25,902 nt of DNA, from positions 1-25,902 of the forward strand of contig CALXNI010000029.1 in assembly GCA_944389715.1 (NCBI GenBank), in the 5' to 3' direction. Below the pieces are notes generated by a model. The model saw only the letters and a program-made list of their open reading frames with translations, was not told the DNA's origin and did no database searches. Shown here piece by piece: positions 1-7,404 of the stretch (positions are counted from its first letter, which is position 1; the number at the start of each line of letters is the position of its first letter). The position numbers were made by a program, and so were the translations under genes. Source of the stretch: an uncultured Clostridia bacterium (GTDB taxonomy: Bacteria; Bacillota; Clostridia; TANB77; CAG-508).

Positions 1-60
1 CTATAATTAAAAATAAATAAAATTGTAATTTGTTGTTTAGAGATTAGAGGTTGGAAAAAT

Positions 61-84
61 GTAGGGACGGCAATCTGCCGTCCG
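61..84 (+). repeat. REP-like palindrome
   Basis: Begins GTAGGGACGG and ends CCGTCCG, forming a short hairpin (ACGGCA / TGCCGT core). It is GC-rich against an AT-rich background. It belongs to the same family as copies at 112, 154, 197, 2140, 3157, 3500, 3697, 24211 and 25354. Confidence 0.85.
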
Positions 85-111
85 AAAAAAACAAAATTAA
101 TTGCAGACGTT

Positions 112-134
112 GTAGGGGCGATTTTAATCGCCCG
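112..134 (+). repeat. REP-like palindrome
   Basis: GTAGGGGCGATT paired with AATCGCCC. It has the same head (GTAGGG) and CCCG tail as its neighbours, but the stem sequence has changed on both sides together, so the hairpin is kept while the bases vary. Confidence 0.85.
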
Positions 135-153
135 TAAAGAGATTGCAAACGTT

Positions 154-223
154 GTAGGGGCGAGCCTTGTGTCCGCCCGAGAAAACAATTAATGTTGCGG
201 GCGGACACAAGGCCCGCCCCTAC
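154..223. repeat. Paired inverted REP elements (BIME-like)
   Basis: Two REP copies face each other: 154-179 in plus orientation and 197-223 in minus orientation. They match at nearly every position over about 26 bases and are separated by 17 bases. The pair can fold into one long hairpin as well as two small ones, which is the arrangement known from bacterial interspersed mosaic elements. It lies directly upstream of sleB. Confidence 0.8.
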
Positions 224-273
224 AGATTTAAAATAAATTTACCCACACAAATTACAATTTATGGAGGAGAATA

Positions 274-739
274 GTGAAAACAATATTTTATTTAATTATA
301 ATATTAATATTTTCTGTATGTTTAATTTGTTTTTCGGGAAATATAGATAACAATAAAGTCCTTGCAGCAAGTTCAAATGGTGCATCTGATTTACAACTTA
401 TGGCAAGAGCAATAAACCGGTGAAGCAAGAGGGGAGAGTTATGAAGGACAAGTTGCAGTAGGAGCAGTAATTATGAACAGGGTAAAGCACAGTAGTTTTC
501 CAAATACAATTGCAGGAGTAATTTACCAACCAGGAGCATTTACAGCTGTATCAGATGGGCAAATAAATGAACCTATAGATCCAAATTCTACTGTTGTAAA
601 AGCAGCTCAAGATGCATTAAATGGATGGGATCCGACAAATGGTTGTATATATTATTTTAATCCAGATACTGCAACTAGCAGTTGGATATGGTCAAGAGAA
701 ATAGTTAAAACAATTGGAAAACATCATTTTTGTAAATAA
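274..739 (+). CDS. sleB: Spore cortex-lytic enzyme SleB (catalytic domain), read through a +1 frameshift at CGG
   Basis: Cell-wall hydrolase of the SleB/CwlJ family, a lytic transglycosylase that degrades spore cortex during germination. The start is the GTG at 274 behind GGAGG. It opens with a hydrophobic signal segment (residues about 3-20) and then a short linker. The reading frame hits in-phase CGG at 418-420, followed at once by TGA. Skipping the C gives AINGEARGE and then the conserved GQVAVGAVIMNRV block, ending in HHFCK. The merged product is about 154 residues, so it has the catalytic domain but no N-terminal peptidoglycan-binding domain. The Glu directly after the restored Gly is the family's predicted catalytic residue. 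It is followed after 18 bases by ypeB, the usual partner that stabilises SleB in the spore. It could be a simple pseudogene or a sequence error; see the CGG findings. Confidence 0.85.
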
Positions 740-757
740 AAAATATGGAGGAATAGA

Positions 758-2131
758 ATGAATAGATATTTAAATACAATGAAAAAAAATTATATTTATG
801 GAATACTAATATTGTTAATAGTAATTAGTATTATTTTGGGATATTTTCTATATAATCAGAAACAAGAATTTACTACTGCTATGCAAAATCAATATAATTC
901 TGCATTATATGAATTAACACATTATGTTGGAGATGTACAAAATTATTTAGCCAAAGCGATGATTTCAAGTACTCCAGAGCATGGAGCAGAAACACTTACT
1001 AAAGTTTGGAGAGAGGCAAATTTGGCCGAGGTATATTTATCTCAACTTCCTGTTTCAAGTACAGAACTTGCAAATACTTCTAAATTTTTAAATCAGGTAA
1101 GTGAATATAGCTACTCTTTATCTAGAAAAAATATTTATAATGAAAAATTGACGCAAGAGGATTTAGATAATATAAAAGAATTATACGACTATAGCGTAGA
1201 ATTATCAAATACATTAAATCAACTATCAACAGATATGAATGAAGGAAGAATAAGTTGGGATGAACTTACAAAAAATACAGAAATCGCATTTGCTCAACAG
1301 GTTGACAATTTATCTGCAGCTACCTTTAGCAATTTAGATCAAAATTTTGGAGAATATGCTGGATTAATTTATGACGGCGCTTTTTCAGAGCACATGGAAT
1401 CTTCTGAAAGAAAAGGCTTAACAGGTGATGAAATTAACGAAGAAAAAGCTTTAGAAGTTGCAAAAAATTTTGTTGGTGAGGATAGAATAAGTGAAATTAA
1501 TTCAAATGGACTTGTAGAGAATGGAAATATAGAAGTTTATGATTTTAGTATCAAATTAAAAGATGGAGATGAAAATAATCCTCTTACAATATCTATTTCT
1601 AAAATAGGTGGTCATATTGTTAATATGAATTATAATAGAAATGTAGATGCAGAAGTAATTTCTATTGAAGATGCAGGAAATATTGCAAAAGATTTTTTAA
1701 ATTCTAGAGAAATATACAATATGAAAGAAACATACTATTTAAAAGAAAGTGGAATTGTAACAATTAATTATGCCTATGAACAAGATAGTGTTACCGTATA
1801 TCCTGATTTAATAAAAATTAAAATAGCGTTAGATAATGGAGAAGTATTAGGAATTGAAACAACAGGTTATTTAAATAATCATACAGAAAGAAATCTGCCT
1901 GAGGCTAAAATTTCAATTGAAGAAGCAAAAGCAAATTTAAATAAAAATTTAGAAATTACAAGTGAAGGACTTGCAGTTATTCCAACAGAATGGGAAACAG
2001 AGATTTTCTGTTATGAATTTAAAGGTAAAATAAACGATACAGACTTTTTAGTTTATATAAATGCTGAAACTGGTAGAGAAGAAAATATTTTGGTAATAAT
2101 AGATACACCAAACGGAATTTTAACACAATAA
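758..2131 (+). CDS. ypeB: Germination protein YpeB
   Basis: The 457-residue product matches the usual length of YpeB (about 450), which is needed for SleB to be assembled and kept inactive in the spore. A membrane anchor lies at residues about 12-33 (YIYGILILLIVISIILGYFL). A helical N-terminal half follows, then PepSY-type repeats: one starting near INEEKALEVAKNFVGE (about 228-300), one near ISIEDAGNIAKDF (about 305-370) and a third near ISIEEAKANLNKN (about 387-450). PepSY domains in this family are thought to act as protease-inhibitor-like modules. The start ATG has GGAGG nearby. The gene is uninterrupted and has no in-phase CGG codon. Its place after sleB is the conserved arrangement in spore-formers. 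Confidence 0.93.
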   Translation: MNRYLNTMKKNYIYGILILLIVISIILGYFLYNQKQEFTTAMQNQYNSALYELTHYVGDVQNYLAKAMISSTPEHGAETLTKVWREANLAEVYLSQLPVSSTELANTSKFLNQVSEYSYSLSRKNIYNEKLTQEDLDNIKELYDYSVELSNTLNQLSTDMNEGRISWDELTKNTEIAFAQQVDNLSAATFSNLDQNFGEYAGLIYDGAFSEHMESSERKGLTGDEINEEKALEVAKNFVGEDRISEINSNGLVENGNIEVYDFSIKLKDGDENNPLTISISKIGGHIVNMNYNRNVDAEVISIEDAGNIAKDFLNSREIYNMKETYYLKESGIVTINYAYEQDSVTVYPDLIKIKIALDNGEVLGIETTGYLNNHTERNLPEAKISIEEAKANLNKNLEITSEGLAVIPTEWETEIFCYEFKGKINDTDFLVYINAETGREENILVIIDTPNGILTQ

Positions 2132-2139
2132 TTATAAAT

Positions 2140-2163
2140 GTAGGGGCGACCATTGGTCGTCCG
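2140..2163 (+). repeat. REP-like palindrome
   Basis: GTAGGGGCGACC paired with GGTCGTCCG, 9 bases after the ypeB stop codon. Another member of the RAYT-associated family. Confidence 0.85.
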
Positions 2164-2192
2164 CCCTTCGGAGAAGTTTCTAAAATAAATAT

Positions 2193-2370
2193 AATCTGTT
2201 AAAGTACATCAATTTCTTCAGCTCCTCGGCATCAATACGTGTTTTAGCAATTCTAGCGGAAAAATGAACGAGCCTCTCGGTAACCGCTTCCTCCTTCAAT
2301 TTTCCTTAAGAATTGCACAAAAACTCCTTTCACATTCGTCGCTTCATAAATTGATGTACTTTAACAGATT
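2193..2370. mobile_element. 178-bp element with perfect 23-bp terminal inverted repeats (MITE-like)
   Basis: The left arm is 2193-2215 and the right arm 2348-2370; they are exact reverse complements over 23 bases (core TTAAAGTACATCAA). The interior (about 2216-2347) is clearly richer in GC than its surroundings and contains CTCCTCGG, GAACGAGCC and GGTAACCGC. On the minus strand a 39-codon open frame (2299 to 2180, TTG start, reading ...TERLVHFSARIAKTRIDAEE...) crosses the interior and left arm. I do not recognise it and would not call it a gene. I see no clear target-site duplication and no transposase. It could be a MITE, the remnant of an insertion sequence, or a structured RNA or regulatory element. 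Confidence 0.6.
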
Positions 2371-2508
2371 TATAAGACTTATCATTTAAAATTTCAAATT
2401 ATAATTTTAAATTGAATATTAACAAAAATTTCTAAACTAAAAAAATAAATTTTGCAAATAATAATAGTGGAAAAATAATTATTTATTTTTCTAAAGGAGG
2501 ATCTTAAG
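2371..2508. other. AT-rich leader upstream of the SASP gene
   Basis: Mostly A/T with no open frame worth calling. A forespore sigma-G promoter would be expected here. TGAATA at 2413-2418 resembles a -35 element, but I could not find a convincing -10 at normal spacing. A strong ribosome-binding site AAAGGAGG sits at 2493-2500. Confidence 0.5.
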
Positions 2509-2676
2509 ATGGCAAGAAATAAAAATCTTATGTCTGAAAATCTTAAAGAAGAAATTGCAAAAGAACTAGGAGTATACGAAAAAGTAAAACAAGACGGAGG
2601 ATGGGGAAACGTAAGTGCTAAAGATTGTGGTGGTATGGTTGCAAAAGCAATCGAAATAGCTAACAGGAAAGTATAG
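2509..2676 (+). CDS. Alpha/beta-type small acid-soluble spore protein
   Basis: A short gene of 55 codons with a strong AAAGGAGG site 8 bases before its ATG. The product contains ENLKEEIAKELGV, then GGWGNVSAKDCGGMVAKAIE, then IANRKV. This is the pattern of alpha/beta SASPs: a first helix with EIAxELGV, a central glycine-rich turn, and GGxxxKxxIxxAxR in the second DNA-binding helix. These proteins coat forespore DNA and protect it from UV and chemicals, and they are degraded at germination. It is slightly shorter than the common 60-70 residues, as in minor clostridial SASPs. Expression is normally under sigma-G. It sits beside sleB-ypeB, which fits a spore function, and ends in a strong terminator. 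Confidence 0.88.
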   Translation: MARNKNLMSENLKEEIAKELGVYEKVKQDGGWGNVSAKDCGGMVAKAIEIANRKV

Positions 2677-2678
2677 CA

Positions 2679-2714
2679 AAAAAGACGGATAAATTAGTTT
2701 TTATCCGTCTTTTT
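2679..2714. terminator. Bidirectional intrinsic terminator
   Basis: A perfect 15-bp stem (2679-2693 with 2700-2714) around a 6-base loop. It has an A-run on the left and a T-run on the right, so it can work in both directions. It ends the SASP transcript on the plus strand. On the minus strand the last codons of gtrA lie inside the right arm and its stop codon is in the loop. Confidence 0.88.
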
Positions 2715-3134
2715 AAATACAAATAATTTACTAAATACATAATTGCCTATAATAACTACTACTTGAGATATAAGTTTTATTATTTTATCATTAAAGTTTA
2801 ATATACTTACACCTAAGCCCATTATTAGCATATCTAATATAAGGGTTACTAAGCGAGAAAGTGTAAAGATTGTTGCTTCTTTTAATTTGTTTGGATTTTG
2901 ACTATTAAATACATATTTTCTATTTGTAAAATATGCAAATATAACACCTGCAATCCAAGACAAAATATTTGCAATCTGAAGTTCTATAGGGTTGCCAGGA
3001 TTTAAAAATGTTAAAACACAAATGTAATATGTAGCAAGTGCCACAACAGTAGTTAATATTCCAACTATTATATAATTAATTATTTCTTTATATTTTTTAT
3101 ATAAATATTTAATTGTTTTTAACATATTTGTCAC
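2694..3134 (-). CDS. GtrA-family membrane protein
   Basis: A 146-residue protein with four hydrophobic segments: YIIVGILTTVVALATYYICV, then ILSWIAGVIFAYFTNRKYVF, then LVTLILDMLIMGLGVSIL, then LISQVVVIIGNYVFSKLFVF. The FAYFTNRKYVF and NYVFSKLFVFKK segments are typical of GtrA, proposed to flip or help present undecaprenyl-phosphate-linked sugars. Its natural partner GtrB lies upstream on the same strand (3721-4656), with the RAYT transposase between them. It is the last gene of the minus-strand operon, and its final codons form part of the shared terminator. Confidence 0.85.
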   Translation of the reverse strand: MTNMLKTIKYLYKKYKEIINYIIVGILTTVVALATYYICVLTFLNPGNPIELQIANILSWIAGVIFAYFTNRKYVFNSQNPNKLKEATIFTLSRLVTLILDMLIMGLGVSILNFNDKIIKLISQVVVIIGNYVFSKLFVFKKTDKN

Positions 3135-3149
3135 CTTAATTAATTTAGA

Positions 3150-3653
3150 TTAATTTGTAGGGACGGCTATCAGCCGTCCGTTATATTTGTCTTCTTCCCA
3201 GTTCGATATATTATTTATTATGTATTCCTTTATTTTATAATACTCTTTTTCATTTCTTATTATATGTTCATAAAAACGCTTTTGCCAGATAGGATATTTT
3301 AATTCTAAAGAAACATTTCTTTTAAATTGACCTATTACTGTTGATATATTCTTTCCTACATTCTTTTCTAATACTAAAATCATATGTATATGGTTTGGCA
3401 TTATTATATATTCATCTATTATTGCATAATTATAAATATTAGATATTTGTTTAATATATTTTTCTACAATAATACCAGTTTTTGTTAATTTAATTTTTGC
3501 GGACGGCAGATTGCCGTCCCTACATGTATTATAAATTTTCCCAAATAATTCTAAACGGTTTTTAGTACATATTGTAATAAAATAATATCCTTCTGCTGAA
3601 TAATCATATTCTTTTAATCTTATTTGTTTTCTTTGGGGTAATTTCTTGTACAT
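3150..3653 (-). CDS. REP-associated tyrosine transposase (RAYT, IS200/Y1 family)
   Basis: A single-strand DNA transposase of the HUH/Y1 superfamily, 167 residues as a plain ORF. It has the N-terminal EYDYSAEGYYFITICTKNRLELFG block, the metal-binding MPNHIHM motif (HxH) and a C-terminal helix with YY near residues 138-139 (KEYYKIKEYIINNISNWEEDKY), where the catalytic Tyr lies. A REP palindrome (3500-3523) is embedded in frame and encodes RDGNLPSA between strands of the core fold. REPs also flank the gene at 3157-3180 and 3697-3719. Codon 160 is CGG (3176-3174). If its C is skipped, the frame reads GGC then TGA, ending the protein about seven residues earlier (...YNGG). The gene separates gtrB from gtrA, so it is probably an insertion. 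Whether it is active cannot be told from sequence. Confidence 0.87.
   Translation of the reverse strand: MYKKLPQRKQIRLKEYDYSAEGYYFITICTKNRLELFGKIYNTCRDGNLPSAKIKLTKTGIIVEKYIKQISNIYNYAIIDEYIIMPNHIHMILVLEKNVGKNISTVIGQFKRNVSLELKYPIWQKRFYEHIIRNEKEYYKIKEYIINNISNWEEDKYNGRLIAVPTN
3157..3180 (+). repeat. REP palindrome at the 3' end of the RAYT gene
   Basis: GTAGGGACGGCT paired with AGCCGTCCG. It supplies the last codons of the transposase when read on the minus strand. It has the same orientation as the copy at 3697-3719, on the other side of the gene. Confidence 0.88.
3500..3523 (-). repeat. REP palindrome inside the RAYT coding sequence
   Basis: Opposite orientation to the two flanking copies. 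It is almost identical to the REP at 61-84. It is translated in frame within the transposase without disrupting it, and in this phase no CGG codon is formed. Confidence 0.88.
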
Positions 3654-3696
3654 ACTTTCCTTTCATATTACCCCCATATTTTGTATAATATAATTT

Positions 3697-3719
3697 TTAG
3701 GGACGGCTACCATCCGTCC
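3697..3719 (+). repeat. REP palindrome between gtrB and the RAYT gene
   Basis: TTAGGGACGG with a CCGTCC tail; a slightly diverged copy that ends 1-2 bases from the gtrB stop codon. Confidence 0.8.
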
Positions 3720-3720
3720 A

Positions 3721-4656
3721 TTAATCAATATTTATTGTTTTATCTATAATATATTGTGGTCTTTGTTTTGTTTCGTCATAAATTCTACCTATATATTCTG
3801 ACATCATCCATATAGATAATAACTGAACTCCCGCAAAAAATGTTATTGCTACCATAATAGAAGTCCAACCTGCAGTTATATTGTTCCAATCAAAAATAAA
3901 TGACAATAATGCATATATTAATATTATAAAAGAAATTAATATAGATATAAGACCTAAACTACCTAATATTTTTAGAGGTTTAGTAGAAAAACTAACAATA
4001 CCATCTCCAGCAAGTTTAAGCATTTTTTTTAATGGATATTTTGTTTTACCAGCAAAGCGTTCTTTGCGCTCGTATTCAAATGCATATTGTTTATATCCAA
4101 CCCAACTAAAAAGACCTCTTAAAAATTTATTATGTTCTGGCAAAGAGTTAATAACATCTACAACTTTTCTATCTACTAATCTAAAATCTCCAGTATCTTT
4201 TGGAATTTCTACATCAGACAAAGCATTTAATGTTTTATAAAACATACTAGCTGTAAGTAATTTAAACTTAGATTCACCATCGCGTTTTTTCCTTTTTCCG
4301 TAAATTACTTCATTTCCCTGTTCCCATAATTCTAACATTTCTGGAATTAATTCTGGTGGATCTTGAAGATCAGCGTCTATTATAACAATTGCATCACCTG
4401 TAACATATTTTAAACCAGCAGTTACAGCACATTGATGTCCAAAATTTCTTGAAAAAGAAATTATTTTTACATTTTTATCGTTTTTAGCGATTCCTTCTAA
4501 AATTTCTAATGTTTTGTCTTTACTTCCATCATTTATAAAAATTATTTCATATTCATAATTTTCTAAAGCTTTACAAATAGATGTTACTCTATTATAACAT
4601 TCGTTAACAACTTCTTCTTCATAATACATTGGTATAACTATAGATAGTTTTTTCAT
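3721..4656 (-). CDS. Polyprenyl-phosphate glycosyltransferase, GtrB/DPM1-like (GT2)
   Basis: The 311-residue enzyme should transfer a sugar from a nucleotide donor to undecaprenyl phosphate on the inner face of the membrane. The N-terminal GT-A domain shows VIPMYYEEE, then FINDGSKDKT, then VIIDADLQDPPE (metal-binding DxD). The C-terminal part has two membrane segments (ILGSLGLISILISFIILIYALL and WTSIMVAITFFAGVQLLSIW) followed by the typical EYIGRIYDETKQRPQYI tail. Together with GtrA downstream it forms the usual pair for adding side-branch sugars to a surface glycan. It lies 12 bases after wecB in the same operon. Confidence 0.92.
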   Translation of the reverse strand: MKKLSIVIPMYYEEEVVNECYNRVTSICKALENYEYEIIFINDGSKDKTLEILEGIAKNDKNVKIISFSRNFGHQCAVTAGLKYVTGDAIVIIDADLQDPPELIPEMLELWEQGNEVIYGKRKKRDGESKFKLLTASMFYKTLNALSDVEIPKDTGDFRLVDRKVVDVINSLPEHNKFLRGLFSWVGYKQYAFEYERKERFAGKTKYPLKKMLKLAGDGIVSFSTKPLKILGSLGLISILISFIILIYALLSFIFDWNNITAGWTSIMVAITFFAGVQLLSIWMMSEYIGRIYDETKQRPQYIIDKTINID

Positions 4657-4668
4657 ATTAGAACCCCT

Positions 4669-5772
4669 TTATTTAGCATATCTATTTATTATAGCATCAG
4701 CTATTCTTCTGCTAGCTTGTCCATCACCATATGGGTTTGATGCCATGCTCATCTTATCATATATTTCTTTATTTGTTAATAGTTCTTTTGTTAATTTATA
4801 TATTGTATCTTCATTAGTTCCTGCAAGTTTTAATGTGCCCGCCTCAATTCCTTCAGGTCTTTCGGTTGTATCTCTTAATACTAATACTGGTTTTCCAAGG
4901 GAAGGAGCCTCTTCTTGTATTCCACCACTATCAGTTAAAATAATATAAGACTTATTTATAAAATTGTGGAAATCTATGACATCTAAAGGAGCAATTAATT
5001 TTATTCTGCTATTATTTCCTAATATTTCGCTAGCAATAGATTTGACTTTTGGATTTAAATGTACAGGGTATATTACTTTTACATCAGGAGTTTCATCTAC
5101 AATTCGTTTTATTGCTTTAAACATATGGCGCATTGGTTCACCTAGATTTTCTCTTCTGTGTGCTGTAAGTAAAATTAGTCTATCAGACCCTACCCAATCA
5201 AAAATTTTATTTTTGTAATTTGAATTTACTGTTGTAGATAAGGCATCTATTGCAGTATTTCCTGTAACGAAAATATTTTCTTCTCTTTTCCCTTCTAAAA
5301 GCAAACTTTGTTTACTTTTTTCAGTAGGTGCAAAATGCATGTCGCTAAGCACTCCTACCATTTGCCTATTCATTTCTTCTGGATATGGAGAATATTTATT
5401 CCAAGTACGGAGACCAGCTTCAACATGTCCAATATCAGTTTGAGTATAATATGCAGCCAGTGCACCAGCAAAAGTAGTAGTTGTATCTCCGTGAACCAGA
5501 ACAATATTTGGTTTTTCTTTATTTATAACCTCTTCTAAACCTTTTAAAGATCTACTAGTTATATCACTAAGAGTTTGACCTAATTTCATTATATTTAAAT
5601 CATAATCAGGTTCTATATCAAATATATCTAAAACTTGGTCAAGCATTTCTCTATGTTGTGCTGTAACACAAACAATACATTCAATTTCATTTCTTGATTT
5701 TAATTCTTTAATTAGTGGAGCCATTTTAATGGCTTCAGGTCGTGTTCCAAATACTGTCATTACTTTAATCAT
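4669..5772 (-). CDS. wecB: UDP-N-acetylglucosamine 2-epimerase (non-hydrolysing)
   Basis: Interconverts UDP-GlcNAc and UDP-ManNAc in the cytoplasm, supplying ManNAc for teichoic-acid linkage units or other glycans (WecB/MnaA). Clear family motifs in order: VMTVFGTRPEAIKMAPLI, then HGDTTTTFAGALAAYY, then GHVEAGLRT, then YPEEMNRQ, then LTAHRRENLGEP, then TDSGGIQEEAPSLGKPVLVLR and ERPEG. I chose the ATG at 5772, giving 367 residues, because it overlaps the stop of the upstream reading frame and lies 12 bases after GGAGG. A TTG at 5781 would also be possible but is only 3 bases from that site. The gene neighbours a WecG/TagA transferase, the natural consumer of UDP-ManNAc. Confidence 0.94.
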   Translation of the reverse strand: MIKVMTVFGTRPEAIKMAPLIKELKSRNEIECIVCVTAQHREMLDQVLDIFDIEPDYDLNIMKLGQTLSDITSRSLKGLEEVINKEKPNIVLVHGDTTTTFAGALAAYYTQTDIGHVEAGLRTWNKYSPYPEEMNRQMVGVLSDMHFAPTEKSKQSLLLEGKREENIFVTGNTAIDALSTTVNSNYKNKIFDWVGSDRLILLTAHRRENLGEPMRHMFKAIKRIVDETPDVKVIYPVHLNPKVKSIASEILGNNSRIKLIAPLDVIDFHNFINKSYIILTDSGGIQEEAPSLGKPVLVLRDTTERPEGIEAGTLKLAGTNEDTIYKLTKELLTNKEIYDKMSMASNPYGDGQASRRIADAIINRYAK

Positions 5773-6693
5773 GATTTTCAATTTCCTCCATATTAGATTT
5801 TATATTTTTATAAATTGCTATTGAACTTATTATACATACTGGAATTATTGCTGGCATATAATATCGAGGACTCACTTCAACAAATAGATGTGCCACAATA
5901 ATACCTATATATAATAACATATAAAATATATTTGATTCAATATTTTTTCTGTTCATTAAATTTTGTATGGCAATTAATATATTCAAAAGTATAAATATAA
6001 ACATATAACAATATAATATAGTTTTAATAATATTAGCAATCAATTTACAGTTTATATTAACTGTATTTAAAAATGTTGAAAATGTATAATTAGGTACATT
6101 TCCTGTAAGTACTACAAATTTAATAGCAAATAGTTTTATATTATTTAATCCATTTGATTTATAACGCTCCATAGCAAGTTGTTTAAATTTTATTTGAATT
6201 TCTTCGACAGATAGACCATTTTCTAAGAGTTTATCTAGTTGCGGTTCGCTATACCACATCCCGTTACTATTTATATTTGAACCTATATATAAGGTCCAGC
6301 CAGATGTTCTAGAAACAGGTTCACCATTGATTTTGTCCATCAATAAGAATATTCCATTTTTAGTTATAAAAAATGATAATAAAATTAATAAAAAACTTAT
6401 TAAATAATTTAAATTAAATTTTTGGTTTTTTATATTAATATAAATAGTGAAATTCTAGCAATTATTCCTAAAGCAATACATAGAATAAAAAAAGATTTTT
6501 TATTTAAAAACTTTTTTAATGATTTTTTAAAACTAAAAAGTAATATAATTAACAATATTATAGAAGAATATAATATTATAGATTTAAGTATATTATTATA
6601 CTTAAATTGTACAATAAATATAGCTAAAGAAAATAATATATAAATTATTAAAAAAATTGTTTCACTATATTTTATTATTTTTTCCCTTAACAT
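5765..6693 (-). pseudogene. Remnant of a membrane glycosyltransferase-like protein (internal deletion and frameshift)
   Basis: Two fragments lie on the same strand. The first (6693-6430) encodes 87 residues with membrane segments (IFLIIYILFSLAIFIVQF and IILYSSIILLIILLF) and stops after ARISLFILI. The second reads in a different phase from about 6433, through NYLISFLLILLSFFITKNG, then TSGWTLYIGSNINSNGMW, and then further membrane segments to ENHD at 5765. The frame change is -1 (or +2), lies in an A/T-rich run and has no CGG. The WTLYIG...NGMW block normally lies well into the C-terminal half of large GT39-like membrane proteins, so the middle of the gene seems to be missing as well. I infer a decaying gene. 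It overlaps the end of the wecG-like gene by 29 bases and the start of wecB by 8. Confidence 0.6.
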
Positions 6694-7402
6694 TTTTAAT
6701 TCTCCTAATTTTTAATATATATTTTATATTACTATTGAAAAATCTTCTAAATCTAGCTGGTTCTTTAACTATCCTATATAGCCACTCTAAATTGAACTTT
6801 CTAAACAACTTGGGAGCTCTTTTTTTTACTCCACTTAGAACATCAAAACTTCCTCCAACTCCAACGAAAATTCCTTTATCAAATTTGTCTAAATTATTGT
6901 ATATCAATAATTCTTGCTGAGGAATTCCAAGTGCAACTAATACCACATCTGGATGAAGAGTTTCAATTTTATTAAATACAGCTTGCTTATTTTCTACGTA
7001 TCCATTTTCATAGCCACATATTATTGCATTTGGATATTTAGAATTTATAATATTTACTAATTTGCTTACAATTTCTTCTTTCGCACCTAACAAGAAAATA
7101 CTTTTTTTAAGTTCATTACAATATTCAAATAATTTTGAACACAACTCTATACCAGGTATTGTCTCTTCGATGTTATAGCTAAGCATTTTTGCACCTTTTA
7201 CAACACCTATTCCATCAGCTATTATAGTTGTATTGTTATCTAGTAGAGCTTTTTTAAAATTATAATCTTCTTCAGCTATCATTAATGTTTCAGGATTTGC
7301 TGTTACAATAAACATTTTAGTATCATTTTTTAAGTTTCTTCTTACTAATTTATGAAATTCGTTTTTTGAACCTTTATAGATTTTTTCAAAATATTTAACC
7401 AT
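6665..7402 (-). CDS. tagA: WecG/TagA/CpsF-family glycosyltransferase (GT26)
   Basis: A 245-residue enzyme that should add N-acetylmannosamine (or a related sugar) to Und-PP-GlcNAc at the membrane face, completing the teichoic-acid linkage disaccharide. Family signatures: TANPETLMIAEED (about 34-46), IIADGIGVVKGAK (about 60-72, with the Asp that acts as probable base), then VVLVALGIPQQELLIY, then GVGGSFDVLSGVKKRAPK and LEWLYRIVKEPARFRR. The presence of wecB and a wecA/tagO-like gene in the same operon supports the TagA role. A capsule GT26 with another sugar cannot be excluded. It starts 3 bases after the broken GT32 gene. Confidence 0.88.
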   Translation of the reverse strand: MVKYFEKIYKGSKNEFHKLVRRNLKNDTKMFIVTANPETLMIAEEDYNFKKALLDNNTTIIADGIGVVKGAKMLSYNIEETIPGIELCSKLFEYCNELKKSIFLLGAKEEIVSKLVNIINSKYPNAIICGYENGYVENKQAVFNKIETLHPDVVLVALGIPQQELLIYNNLDKFDKGIFVGVGGSFDVLSGVKKRAPKLFRKFNLEWLYRIVKEPARFRRFFNSNIKYILKIRRIKNVKGKNNKI

Positions 7403-7404
7403 TA

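Noticed and set aside
61..223. CRISPR array, because of several short repeats close together.
   Set aside because: The repeats differ in stem sequence, occur in both orientations, have irregular spacing and recur singly across the window. They are REP palindromes.
2180..2299. A 39-codon minus-strand gene in the inverted-repeat element.
   Set aside because: It has no recognised family, uses a TTG start and runs across a repeat arm. It is recorded only as part of the element.
6428..6440. A sixth member of the CGG frameshift set, in the membrane-protein remnant.
   Set aside because: There is no CGG nearby, the frame change is in the other direction (-1 or +2), and the core of the protein seems to be missing.
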